Source of the DNA: Trueperaceae bacterium | GTDB taxonomy: Bacteria; Deinococcota; Deinococci; Deinococcales; Trueperaceae | Assembly (NCBI GenBank): GCA_024636105.1 | Contig: JAGXHO010000249.1 | Coordinates: forward strand, 1-10,529 | Length of the DNA: 10,529 nt | Reading direction: 5' to 3' | Part shown: piece by piece, positions 1 to 6,369 of the stretch | Numbering within the stretch: the first letter of the stretch is position 1 | Layout of the letters: every line of letters starts with the position of its first letter | The notes under the pieces: generated by a model | Told to the model about the DNA's origin: nothing | Seen by the model: only the letters and a program-made list of their open reading frames with translations | The model's database searches: none | Made by a program: the position numbers and the translations under genes

Positions 1-22
1 CGGAGATGTGTATAAGAGACAG
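1..22 (+). other. Nextera (Tn5 mosaic-end) sequencing adapter, not genomic
   Basis: Positions 4-22 read AGATGTGTATAAGAGACAG, the 19-bp Tn5 mosaic end used in Nextera tagmentation. The preceding CGG matches the bases before the mosaic end in the Nextera read-2 adapter. These bases are untrimmed library adapter at the contig edge. The apparent ATG at position 6, which seems to open the first reading frame, lies inside the adapter and is not a biological start codon. Genomic sequence begins at about position 23. Confidence 0.97.
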
Positions 23-674
23 GGCCTGGGACGACCCCGCCTTCCAAGCGCTCGTGAACGCCGCCGACCTGGTCACCCCCGACGGCATGCCGCTCGTCTG
101 GGCCCTCGGCCGCCTCGGCGTCGCGGACGCCACCCGCGTGTACGGCCCCACCCTCACCCTGCACGTCTGCGAGGCCGCAGCGCGCGCCGGCGTGCCGGTC
201 GGCTTCTACGGCGGCAGCCCCGAGGCGCTCACGAAGCTGATCCCCAACCTCCAGGAGCGCTACCCGGGCCTCAAGGTCGCCTACGCCGAGTCGCCGCCCT
301 TCCGCCCAGCCACACCGGACGAGGACGCCGCCGCCGTCGTCGCGATCCGCGCCAGCGGCGCGCGCGTGCTGTTCGTCGGCCTCGGCTGCCCCAAGCAGGA
401 GGTCTGGATGGCCGCCCACCAGGACCGCCTGCCGCTAGTGCAACTGGGCGTCGGCGCCGCCTTCGACTTCCACGCCGGCATGGTGCGCCAGGCGCCGCCG
501 GCGCTCCAGCGGCTCGGGCTCGAGTGGGCGTTCCGGATGGCGATGGAGCCGCGGCGGCTGGCGAAGCGGTATCTGCGGCACAATCCGCGGTTCGTGTGGC
601 AGCTCGCGCGGCAGTTGTGGCGGGAACGCCGGGCCGCGGCCAACCATTCGGGCCCGACGGCGGACGGCACCTAG
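23..674 (+). CDS. WecG/TagA/CpsF-family glycosyltransferase, 5'-truncated
   Basis: About 217 residues remain of a GT26-family glycosyltransferase, which transfers a sugar from a nucleotide donor to a lipid-linked acceptor at the inner membrane face during polysaccharide or teichoic-acid-like synthesis. Family motifs appear in order: ADLVTPDGMPLVWALG near the start, RVYGPTL, GFYGGSPE, VGLGCPKQEVWMA, VGAAFDFHAG, QRLGLEWAFRM, EPRRLAKRYL. The C-terminus is complete and the stop is TAG at 672-674. The N-terminus (roughly 30-40 residues, judged from family length) is cut by the contig edge, and the frame continues artificially into adapter. Its usual partners, a polyprenyl sugar-phosphate transferase and a chain-length kinase, lie about 6 kb downstream. 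The intervening block interrupts what would normally be a tight cluster. Two decayed copies of its 3' part occur at 4114-4282 and 6370-6567. The exact sugar and acceptor cannot be told. Confidence 0.9.
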
Positions 675-766
675 GTAGTCCGATCCCACGCACGGCGGCC
701 GCGCGACGAGTGGGCCGTGACCGGTTCGGCCTTGGCTCGAACCCACGTCGCCCCAGCCCCATCCCG

Positions 767-772
767 TACCAT
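767..772 (+). promoter_or_regulatory. Putative -10 element for the ATPase operon
   Basis: TACCAT lies 8 nt before the ATG at 781, so transcription would begin at or next to the start codon. There is no purine-rich ribosome-binding site before the ATG. No good -35 is visible 16-18 bp upstream. The rest of 675-780 holds nothing recognisable. The call rests on the same arrangement recurring before other genes in the window. Confidence 0.4.
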
Positions 773-780
773 GCAGCATC

Positions 781-1953
781 ATGTCCGCCGTGCGGCTCAT
801 CATCGACGCCCTCGGGCCGATCGCCTCGGCCGACGTCCGCTTCGGCGACCTGACGGTCCTCACAGGTCCCCAGGCGAGCTGCAAGAGCGTGCTGCTGCAG
901 TTGCTGAAGCTGGTGCTCGACCGACCCGCCATCGAGCGCCGGATGCGTGGCCAGAACCTCGTGTGGCGCGATCGCGACGACTTCCTCGACGCCTACTTCG
1001 GCGAGGGCATGCGCTCCCTCGTGCGCCCGGGCACGCAGGTCTCGGTCGACGGTGAGCCGTTCGCCCTCGTTCCCGAGCCGCCATCGCTGAGACCCGACGC
1101 CAGCCAAGAACGCGTGGCCTACGTTCCCGCTCAGCGCGTCATGAGCATCCGTGACGGCATCACCCGGCCCTTCGGCGAGTACCGAGGCGGCGATCCCTAC
1201 GTGCTGCGCGCCTTCAGCGCCGACGTACACGACGTCGTCCAGAAGGAGTTGTCGAGCGACGGGCCCATCTTCCCCAAGCCGCAACGCTTCAACGAGGCGC
1301 TGCGCGAGGTCGTCTCCGAGCACGTCCTCGCTGCGTGGGAGCTGCGCATCGAGGCCGCCGACCTCGCGAAGCGCTTCGTCCTCGCGGACCCGAAGGCATC
1401 GGAGCCCGCGAGCCTCCCGTTCCTCACCTGGTCCGCGGGGCAACGCGCGTTCGTCCCGCTGCTCCTGGGCCTGTACCGCCTCATGCCCGCCGGGAGCCGG
1501 CCGCGCCGCGGTCGCCTCGAGTGGGTCGTCATCGAAGAGCCCGAGATGGGCCTCCACCCGCGCGCCATCGCCGCCACGATGGCGTTCGTGCTCGAGCTCT
1601 TGCGACGCAAGTACCGGGTCGCGCTATCGACGCACTCCACGCAGGTGCTCGACGTCGTCTGGGCGCTCCGCCGCCTGCAGGATGCAGGGGCCGGTTGGCG
1701 CGACGTCCTGCGGTTGCTGGGGTTGGAGCATCATCGTGAGCTTCAGCGAGCCGCAGAACAAGCGCTCTCCTCCAGCATCGCCACGTACTACCTCGAACGC
1801 GGCCGGCCCACCCGCGACATCTCGGACCTCGATCCCCTCGCCACCAACGTCGACGAGGCCGGATGGGGCGGCATGACGGCCTTCTCCGAGCGCGTCACGA
1901 ACGTGGTCGCGGACGTGATGGCGCGCCCCACCTCCAGGGCGAACCACCCGTGA
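781..1953 (+). CDS. ABC-type AAA family ATPase, candidate defence or toxin-antitoxin component
   Basis: A 390-residue soluble ATPase of the AAA_15/AAA_21 (OLD- and AriA-like, ABC-fold) class. The Walker A region is GPQASCKS at residues 29-36. An ABC-signature-like WSAGQR is at 217-222, Walker B VVIEEPEMGLHP at about 249-260, and an H-loop LSTHSTQ at 282-288. No TOPRIM or other nuclease domain follows, so any effector activity probably sits in the partner gene, whose GTG start overlaps this gene's TGA. The Walker A glycine just before the lysine is replaced by cysteine (TGC at 880-882), which is unusual and could weaken nucleotide binding, or be a sequencing error or a mutation. The ATG follows a likely leaderless promoter. 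ATPase-plus-small-partner pairs of this kind are common in defence islands (PARIS is one example), but this pair is not one I can name. Confidence 0.8.
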   Translation: MSAVRLIIDALGPIASADVRFGDLTVLTGPQASCKSVLLQLLKLVLDRPAIERRMRGQNLVWRDRDDFLDAYFGEGMRSLVRPGTQVSVDGEPFALVPEPPSLRPDASQERVAYVPAQRVMSIRDGITRPFGEYRGGDPYVLRAFSADVHDVVQKELSSDGPIFPKPQRFNEALREVVSEHVLAAWELRIEAADLAKRFVLADPKASEPASLPFLTWSAGQRAFVPLLLGLYRLMPAGSRPRRGRLEWVVIEEPEMGLHPRAIAATMAFVLELLRRKYRVALSTHSTQVLDVVWALRRLQDAGAGWRDVLRLLGLEHHRELQRAAEQALSSSIATYYLERGRPTRDISDLDPLATNVDEAGWGGMTAFSERVTNVVADVMARPTSRANHP

Positions 1954-2438
1954 AGACCGAACTGGAGGCGCTCGGTGTGCCGTACCGCTCCCGCGCACGC
2001 GACGGTAAGCAGGCGTTGCGTCGGCCGCACCGCGGCGCCGTCGATCCGAGGGACCCACGCCGATTGACCGGGAGCGTCGACCTCGAAGCCTGCCTGGACC
2101 AGCTCCCTGCGTACCGCGACGCCGCCAAGTGGGATTACGGCATCGGTTGCCTCGCGCCGCGCGATGACGAGCGCAGTGCCGTCTGGGTCGAAGTGCACAA
2201 CGCGACCCCGGGTGACGTCACGTCCATGCGCGCGAAGCTGGCGTCCCTGAAGCGTTGGCTCGCGGATGACGGCCGCACGCTGCATGCGGCCACGGAGGCC
2301 GGGCGCCAGGCGCTCGGAGGCACGCCGTTCCGGTGGATCGTGGTGGGGCCGACGTCGATGCCACCGAGTACGGGTTCCTTCCGCGCGGCGGTGCAGGAGG
2401 GCTTGGGGGCTCCAGAACGCGTGCTCCGGCTGCCGTGA
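1950..2438 (+). CDS. Small protein of unknown function, translationally coupled to the ATPase
   Basis: A 162-residue protein I do not recognise. The GTG start is chosen because it overlaps the ATPase stop in a GTGA arrangement, typical of coupled translation; an upstream extension would overlap the ATPase gene. Visible features are a basic N-terminus, a WDYGIG motif (W61-D62), a VWVEVHNA strand (E81, H83), then a basic helix MRAKLASLKRWL (93-104, with K96 and K101), and a late hydrophobic strand FRWIVVGP. An acidic residue, then an E-x-H strand, then a Lys-bearing helix could be a divergent PD-(D/E)xK-like nuclease core, but that is inference from pattern only. There are no membrane segments and no signal peptide. 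Its most likely role is effector or regulator of the ATPase. It ends just before a perfect palindrome, consistent with the end of a two-gene operon. Confidence 0.72.
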   Translation: MKTELEALGVPYRSRARDGKQALRRPHRGAVDPRDPRRLTGSVDLEACLDQLPAYRDAAKWDYGIGCLAPRDDERSAVWVEVHNATPGDVTSMRAKLASLKRWLADDGRTLHAATEAGRQALGGTPFRWIVVGPTSMPPSTGSFRAAVQEGLGAPERVLRLP

Positions 2439-2470
2439 CATCCTGGAATCGGTGGGGCATTCCGAAGCTT

Positions 2471-2500
2471 CGATGGCTTGCGCGTACGCGCAAGCCATCG
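2471..2500. terminator. Perfect 30-bp palindrome between convergent operons, probable bidirectional terminator
   Basis: The arm CGATGGCTTGCGC is followed by GTAC and then the exact reverse complement of the arm, giving a 13-bp stem with a 4-nt loop, or a fully symmetric 30-mer as duplex DNA. It sits 32 bp after the stop of the rightward small gene and 15 bp after the stop of the leftward HipS-like gene. That is the expected place for a shared terminator. No clear T-tract follows on either strand, so it may instead act by hairpin pausing or be a protein-binding site. Confidence 0.6.
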
Positions 2501-2515
2501 GACAAAGGAAAGCCG

Positions 2516-2929
2516 TCAGCGGTGAACGGGCTCCAGTTCGAACGGGTTGGAGATGGTCCGGCGACCGAACCGCCGCAGCATGACGACCGCGTCGTTCGGA
2601 TCGATGCGCTCACGACGCACGACCGCGCCGACGGCGGGCTGTTGCGTCGATGGGATTCGCGTCCGAAAGAAGGGCCAGAGTCGCTTCGAGCGGTACTCCT
2701 TGCCCGTGTCCCGGAATCCGACGATGGGTCGCATCCGCTTCTGGTTGCGGAACGCCGCGTCGTACACGAAGATCCAGGTGTCGTTCGCGTACTCGAGGTG
2801 GCCGACCACCGTGTCGCCGAAGGTGAGGTCGAACGCGGCGCGACCCTCCGCCCCGGCGACGCGCTCATCCGCGCGCTTCCTCGGGTACGACGGGCTCCCC
2901 TTTTGAACTGACTTCATCATCGGCTTCAT
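2516..2929 (-). CDS. HipA N-terminal-domain protein (HipS-like), separate from its kinase
   Basis: A 137-residue protein resembling the stand-alone N-terminal subdomain of HipA (Couple_hipA type). After a basic, probably disordered leader of about 30 residues come FDLTFGDTVVGHLEYANDTW (33-52) and IFVYD, then a RLWPFF-RIPS segment and a RRTISNPFEL end. The start is the ATG at 2929, which overlaps the kinase stop as ATGA and is preceded by GGAG with a 7-nt spacer. In the HipBST system the equivalent HipS protein neutralises the HipT kinase, so this is probably the antitoxin or modulator of the kinase in front of it. Here it follows the kinase, the reverse of the usual S-then-T order. It is somewhat longer than the roughly 100-residue HipS because of the basic leader. 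Confidence 0.75.
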   Translation of the reverse strand: MKPMMKSVQKGSPSYPRKRADERVAGAEGRAAFDLTFGDTVVGHLEYANDTWIFVYDAAFRNQKRMRPIVGFRDTGKEYRSKRLWPFFRTRIPSTQQPAVGAVVRRERIDPNDAVVMLRRFGRRTISNPFELEPVHR

Positions 2930-3954
2930 GTCTTCGCTCCAACCGGGACGATGCCGGCACGCGCGTACGCACGTCGAACCTGAACCATACGGGCTTCGAG
3001 GCAATCCAGGATGAGAACGCGCCGATCGCGCGTCATCAGACCGACGAACTCGTCGGCCAAGACTCGGGCCACTGCTCCGTTCACGTCCAACTCGACGAGG
3101 TCGCGAACGGCAGTTGCCATGGACGGCCGCCCACGCAACACGTCCTCAATGAGCCCGAAATGCGTTGCTTCGCGGCCGCCGACGCCCAGTTTGGGCTTCG
3201 AGCCCATTACATACCGCTGGAGTCGCTTCGCTCGGGAGTCTGCTTCGAGGTTCGTCAAGCCGGCAACCTTCGCATCGTCCCAGTTCCAGAACAACCCCCG
3301 GGCGCTATCGAACACGGGTGCGAACGCCGTCGGAGCTTCTCCGGTGAGGGAGGCGACGACGCCCCAGTTCATGTGATGGCGATCGTTGTTGCCCGTGATC
3401 GCATCGAAGATGAGCATGCGCACGAACCCGACGAGTAAGCCGTCCGCCTCGGCGGGGAACACGGCGCGCAGCGCATCTTCGATGTCGGAGAAGCCTAGGA
3501 GGGCTCGGTCCATCCCGGCCCCTTCGAGTTGCTCGAGGAACGACTCATCCTGCCAATGTTCGGCGAGGACCTCGGTGCCATGGACGAGTTGCTGATGACT
3601 CGGGTGAAGGAAGTACCTGCTCAGCAACCGCAGCTCGCCGTCGATGCGGCGCAGGGTCGTCGTGGCCACGTCGACACCCAGGACCTGGCCCACACGCGTG
3701 AGGAGGTGCTCCGTGATCGACTCGTTCGGGTACCACTTGTGTCCGAGCTTGGCGATGTGCGCCGGCCACGTGTCCCGGCGGCGGCGGACCGTTCCAGGCT
3801 CCCAGGCGTGCAGGAATACCTTCGGAGCATCTCCAGCGATCGCGGTCTCTCGGTCGATCCAGAAGTCCCTGTGGCGCAGATTCGGCACGAACAACCCGAC
3901 CGTGGCGGTCGCGCGACCGGAGACGTTCTTGATGAGACGGTGCGCGCGAATCAT
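2926..3954 (-). CDS. HipA-family Ser/Thr kinase lacking the N-terminal subdomain (HipT-like toxin)
   Basis: A 342-residue HipA-fold kinase. The catalytic loop is NNDRHHMNWG (D191, N196) and the metal-binding Asp is in VFDSARG (D216), so the catalytic residues look intact. HipA-family kinases phosphorylate aminoacyl-tRNA synthetases and stop translation; the target here is unknown. The N-terminal subdomain normally fused in HipA is absent and is encoded by the next gene, with the genes overlapping by ATGA. An S79-I80-T81 triplet before the E82 helix is placed where regulatory autophosphorylation serines occur in HipT, a loose resemblance only. The start at 3954 is supported by TACGCT ending 6 nt upstream. 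No HTH-type HipB gene is found on either side, so autoregulation may be missing or done by the HipS-like protein. It may belong to another HipA-like kinase family rather than HipT proper. Confidence 0.8.
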   Translation of the reverse strand: MIRAHRLIKNVSGRATATVGLFVPNLRHRDFWIDRETAIAGDAPKVFLHAWEPGTVRRRRDTWPAHIAKLGHKWYPNESITEHLLTRVGQVLGVDVATTTLRRIDGELRLLSRYFLHPSHQQLVHGTEVLAEHWQDESFLEQLEGAGMDRALLGFSDIEDALRAVFPAEADGLLVGFVRMLIFDAITGNNDRHHMNWGVVASLTGEAPTAFAPVFDSARGLFWNWDDAKVAGLTNLEADSRAKRLQRYVMGSKPKLGVGGREATHFGLIEDVLRGRPSMATAVRDLVELDVNGAVARVLADEFVGLMTRDRRVLILDCLEARMVQVRRAYARAGIVPVGAKT

Positions 3955-3960
3955 GAGGGC

Positions 3961-3966
3961 AGCGTA
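3961..3966 (-). promoter_or_regulatory. Putative -10 element for the HipT/HipS-like operon
   Basis: On the minus strand TACGCT is followed by exactly 6 nt and then the ATG at 3954, the spacing of a leaderless transcript. The bases between contain no Shine-Dalgarno sequence, whereas the second gene of the operon has GGAG. A -35 box is not convincing. Confidence 0.45.
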
Positions 3967-4113
3967 GCCGTGATGCGGCCGCTACCGTGAGCGGCATCGC
4001 GACGATCATCCTGCATCGGTGCCCGTCGCTCCCTCGTTGACCCGCGCCACGGCCTTCCACCCCATGCGGCGCTTCTTCGCGTTCATCGTCCGCACGGCGA
4101 GCAACGTGACGAG

Positions 4114-4282
4114 CGTGCCCTCCGGGCACGTGCTGCAGAGGTGCGCCGGCACAAAGACGTCGTCATGGTGCGCCAAGCGCCCCAACACTGCAGAAGCTCG
4201 GCGTCGAGTGGCTTTTCCGGAAGGCGAGGAGCCGCGGCGGCTGGCAGACAGGTGTCTCATGGTCCCGCGGTTTCCGTATTGT
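4114..4282 (+). pseudogene. Decayed 3' fragment of the WecG-family glycosyltransferase (copy B)
   Basis: The stretch aligns with the 3' half of the intact gene at the left edge. Its left part (4114-4156) aligns with about 348-395. From ATGGTGCGCCAAGCG (4165) to about 4275 it follows positions 480-596, with shared blocks such as CGAGTGG, TTCCGG and GGAGCCGCGGCGGCTGGC. About 80 bases (400-479 of the intact gene) are missing. The protein pieces MVRQAP, LQKLGVEWLFRKA and EEPRRLADR lie in three different frames, so it cannot be expressed as one protein. Similarity fades after CCGCGGTTT. It lies between the divergent HipT-like and AbiE operons and forms the left edge of the AbiE module. Nothing is recognised in 3967-4113, between the kinase promoter and this fragment. 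Confidence 0.8.
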
Positions 4283-4425
4283 CCAATTTCGCACATGCGC
4301 TCAAACGGGCTTATTTAGGAATGCCGCATCGTAGGCACCGTACAGCCTCGTCTCGAAGATGTCGCTTGCGAGTCGTATTTCGGTTCGCAGCCGGACGTGC
4401 TTAACTAAGACAGTTTCCTTATTGT
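4270..4425 (+). repeat. Imperfect 13-bp direct repeat upstream of the AbiE operon
   Basis: GTTTCCGTATTGT at 4270-4282 and GTTTCCTTATTGT at 4413-4425 differ at one base and are 143 bp apart. Each is followed by a loosely similar stretch ending in CGCTCA. The first sits at the fading end of glycosyltransferase remnant B, the second just upstream of the AbiE promoter. They could be a module boundary mark, operator sites for the AbiEi-like repressor, or chance. No other feature was found in 4283-4412. Confidence 0.35.
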
Positions 4426-4431
4426 ATCCGT

Positions 4432-4460
4432 TTGCGCGCCCGCTCACATCATGGTATTAA
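4432..4460 (+). promoter_or_regulatory. Putative promoter of the AbiE-like operon
   Basis: TTGCGC (4432-4437) and TATTAA (4455-4460) are exactly 17 bp apart, and TATTAA ends 7 nt before the GTG at 4468, again giving a leaderless or nearly leaderless transcript. The surrounding 4401-4470 is 29 G+C in 70 bases (41%), far below the neighbouring genes. Reading TTGCGC as a -35 box explains why the TTG at 4432 should not be taken as the gene start. Confidence 0.5.
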
Positions 4461-4467
4461 AGAAAAC

Positions 4468-5502
4468 GTGATCACACCGACCCGCGACGCTGCGTTCGCT
4501 TCGGCCCTCGAGTGGCTGACCGAACACCTCGGCGTGCCAGCACGAGCCGGCGACCCGAGGACGGACGGCCTCGCCGACGCCACCGTGGGCACGTACCGCT
4601 TCGCGCTCTCGTGGGCCTCTTCGGGCGCCGTCGGTCCCGTCGCGCAAGCGGTCGAGCGCCTCGAGCGAACCCGCGCCCGCCACGAGATCCCCGTCGTCGT
4701 GGTGCCGTACATGGGCGAGGCGGGCGCGGCGCGGTGCGACGACGCAGAGGTCGCGTGGCTCGACCTCTCGGGCAACGCATCGCTCCGCGGGCCGGGTTTG
4801 CGCGTCCACGTACTCGGGAACCCCAACCGCTACGTCCGGCGAGGGCGACCCGTCAATCCGTTCGCCGCGAAGAGTGCGCGGGTCGCCCGGTGGCTGCTCA
4901 TGCACCCACGCGAGGCATGGCGGCAACGCGCCCTTGCCGAAGCCGTCGGGCTCAGCGACGGGGCGGTGAGCAAGGTCGTGCGCGCGTACGAGGAGCAAGG
5001 CCTCATCGTCCGCGACCCAGAGGGTGCGGTCCGAGCCGCCGATCCCCCGCTCCTGCTCGACGCATGGCGCGAACGCTACCGGTTCGACCGCCACCGCGTG
5101 CGGGCGGGGACCGTCGCGGCTCGGTCCAGCGTCGAGTTGACGCGACGGATCAGCACCATGTTCGGTAGCGCGGACGTACGCCACGCCTTCACTGGCCTCG
5201 CCGCTGCCTGGTGGTGGGACGGCTTCGCGTCGTTCCGCACCGTCGCCGTGTACGTCGACACCTGGCCAGACCGATCGTTGGACGAGCTCGGGTTCGTCGA
5301 AGAACCGCGGGGCGCCAACCTTTGGGTGATCACGCCCGATGACGAAGGCGTGTTCCACGGTGGCGCGATGCGCGACGGAGTCAGCCTCGTCCACCCCGTG
5401 CAGACGTACCTGGACCTCGGTGCGCACGCGGAGCGCGCCAACGAGGCAGCCGACCACCTGCGCACCCATGTGCTGAACGACTTCTGGCGTCGCGATGCCT
5501 GA
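4468..5502 (+). CDS. abiEi: AbiEi-family winged-helix antitoxin/transcriptional regulator of a type IV toxin-antitoxin system
   Basis: A 344-residue protein (from the GTG) with a central winged helix-turn-helix at about 138-190: ARWLLMHPREAW, then ALAEAVGLSDGAVSKVVRAY, then EEQGLIVRD. Before it is an alpha/beta region with VAWLDLSGNASLRGPGLRV and GRPVNPFAAKSARVARW. After it is a C-terminal domain with TGLAAAWWW, GANLWVITPDDEGVFHGG and HPVQTYLDLGAHAERANEAA. This layout matches long AbiEi-like antitoxins found beside nucleotidyltransferases. In AbiE systems AbiEi represses its own operon through inverted repeats and opposes the toxin without binding it. The next gene starts 8 nt before this stop, as expected of coupled toxin translation. 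The start is chosen for its spacing from the promoter; an in-frame TTG at 4432 is the -35 box instead. It is longer than the lactococcal type, so it is a relative rather than an orthologue. Confidence 0.75.
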   Translation: MITPTRDAAFASALEWLTEHLGVPARAGDPRTDGLADATVGTYRFALSWASSGAVGPVAQAVERLERTRARHEIPVVVVPYMGEAGAARCDDAEVAWLDLSGNASLRGPGLRVHVLGNPNRYVRRGRPVNPFAAKSARVARWLLMHPREAWRQRALAEAVGLSDGAVSKVVRAYEEQGLIVRDPEGAVRAADPPLLLDAWRERYRFDRHRVRAGTVAARSSVELTRRISTMFGSADVRHAFTGLAAAWWWDGFASFRTVAVYVDTWPDRSLDELGFVEEPRGANLWVITPDDEGVFHGGAMRDGVSLVHPVQTYLDLGAHAERANEAADHLRTHVLNDFWRRDA

Positions 5503-6361
5503 GGGACCGAAGCGCGCCGACGATTACGACGCGCAGACGCACGAACTGGCTCGAGCCGGCCTCCTTCATCTCGCGACGGTGCTCGGCGACCTCCTCGACG
5601 ACATGCTCGTGATCGGCGGGTTGGTGCCCGGCCTCATCGCGCCCCCGCCGCCGGACGACGCGACTGTGGAGGCGCACGTGGGCACGCGCGACGTCGACAT
5701 CGGCCTCTCGCTCGCGCTGCTGGACGACCAGCGATATGCCGAGATCGCGAAGCGCTTGCATAGAGCCGGTTTCAGGCCCGACCTGAACGATGTTGGCAAC
5801 CCCACGCCTTGGCGGTGGGTATTGCGTGCGGACGGGCAGATGACCGTCGACTTCCTCATGCCACCGACCATCGATGCTGCGCCGGGCAAGACCCAACACC
5901 TCGGCAACGGGTTCGGCGCCCTCGCGACGCGAGGCTTGACGGACGCGGCCCGCACACGCGTGCGCGTCCGGATCGACGCGCGCACGCTGAAGGATGAACG
6001 AGCCACGCGCGATGTGTGGGTCTGCGGTCCCGCAGGCTTCGTGATTCTCAAGGCCCTTGCCTTCCGGAACCGGGGCGAAGGGAAGGACGCGTACGATCTC
6101 TTCTACGTCCTCAAACACCACGTCGATCGCCCCGAGGGGATCGCTGCAGGGCTCGCGAGCGTCCGCGCGAACGATCCGGCGGAGCCCGAGGCGATCGAAG
6201 ACGCCGTCCAAGTGCTTCGGGATGACTTCAGCGTCGCGAACGGAACGGGCCCGAAACGCGCCGGCGCGTTCCTGTCCGACGGCCGCGAAGCCGACGTCGC
6301 GGCGGACGTCGTCGCGCACGTCGCGGTACTCCTTCGCGAGATCGAGCGGCTGGCTCGTTAG
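5495..6361 (+). CDS. abiEii: AbiEii-like nucleotidyltransferase toxin
   Basis: A 288-residue nucleotidyltransferase of the DNA polymerase-beta-like fold. Core motifs are present: VIGGLVPGL (G41-G42), TRDVDIGL with paired metal Asp D66 and D68, and a third acidic residue in TVDFLMP (D119). A lysine-rich follow-up, ILKALAFRNRGEGKDAYDLF (185-204), is where AbiEii/MenT-like enzymes have their conserved Lys and Asp. Such toxins transfer nucleotides to tRNA or other targets and arrest growth, sometimes in response to phage; the target here is unknown. The ATG overlaps the antitoxin gene by 8 nt, placing both in one operon. All predicted catalytic residues are kept, so the toxin is probably active. 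The gene ends in TAG at 6359-6361, only 8 bp before the second glycosyltransferase remnant. Confidence 0.78.
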   Translation: MPEGPKRADDYDAQTHELARAGLLHLATVLGDLLDDMLVIGGLVPGLIAPPPPDDATVEAHVGTRDVDIGLSLALLDDQRYAEIAKRLHRAGFRPDLNDVGNPTPWRWVLRADGQMTVDFLMPPTIDAAPGKTQHLGNGFGALATRGLTDAARTRVRVRIDARTLKDERATRDVWVCGPAGFVILKALAFRNRGEGKDAYDLFYVLKHHVDRPEGIAAGLASVRANDPAEPEAIEDAVQVLRDDFSVANGTGPKRAGAFLSDGREADVAADVVAHVAVLLREIERLAR

Positions 6362-6369
6362 GGCGCGAC

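Noticed and set aside
732..748. A TTCGA-containing stretch (GGGTTCGAGCC on the minus strand) resembling a tRNA T-arm, a possible attachment site
   Set aside because: The arms do not pair to a 5-bp stem, and no anticodon or D-arm could be built around it.
4006..4296. Minus-strand open frame upstream of the HipT-like kinase as a possible HipB
   Set aside because: No helix-turn-helix pattern is visible, it overlaps glycosyltransferase remnant B, and it is not spaced as an operon with the kinase.
4432..4467. Longer AbiEi-like protein starting at TTG 4432, or a start at ATG 4451
   Set aside because: TTG 4432 fits a -35 box with correct spacing. ATG 4451 is out of frame and reaches a stop after six codons.
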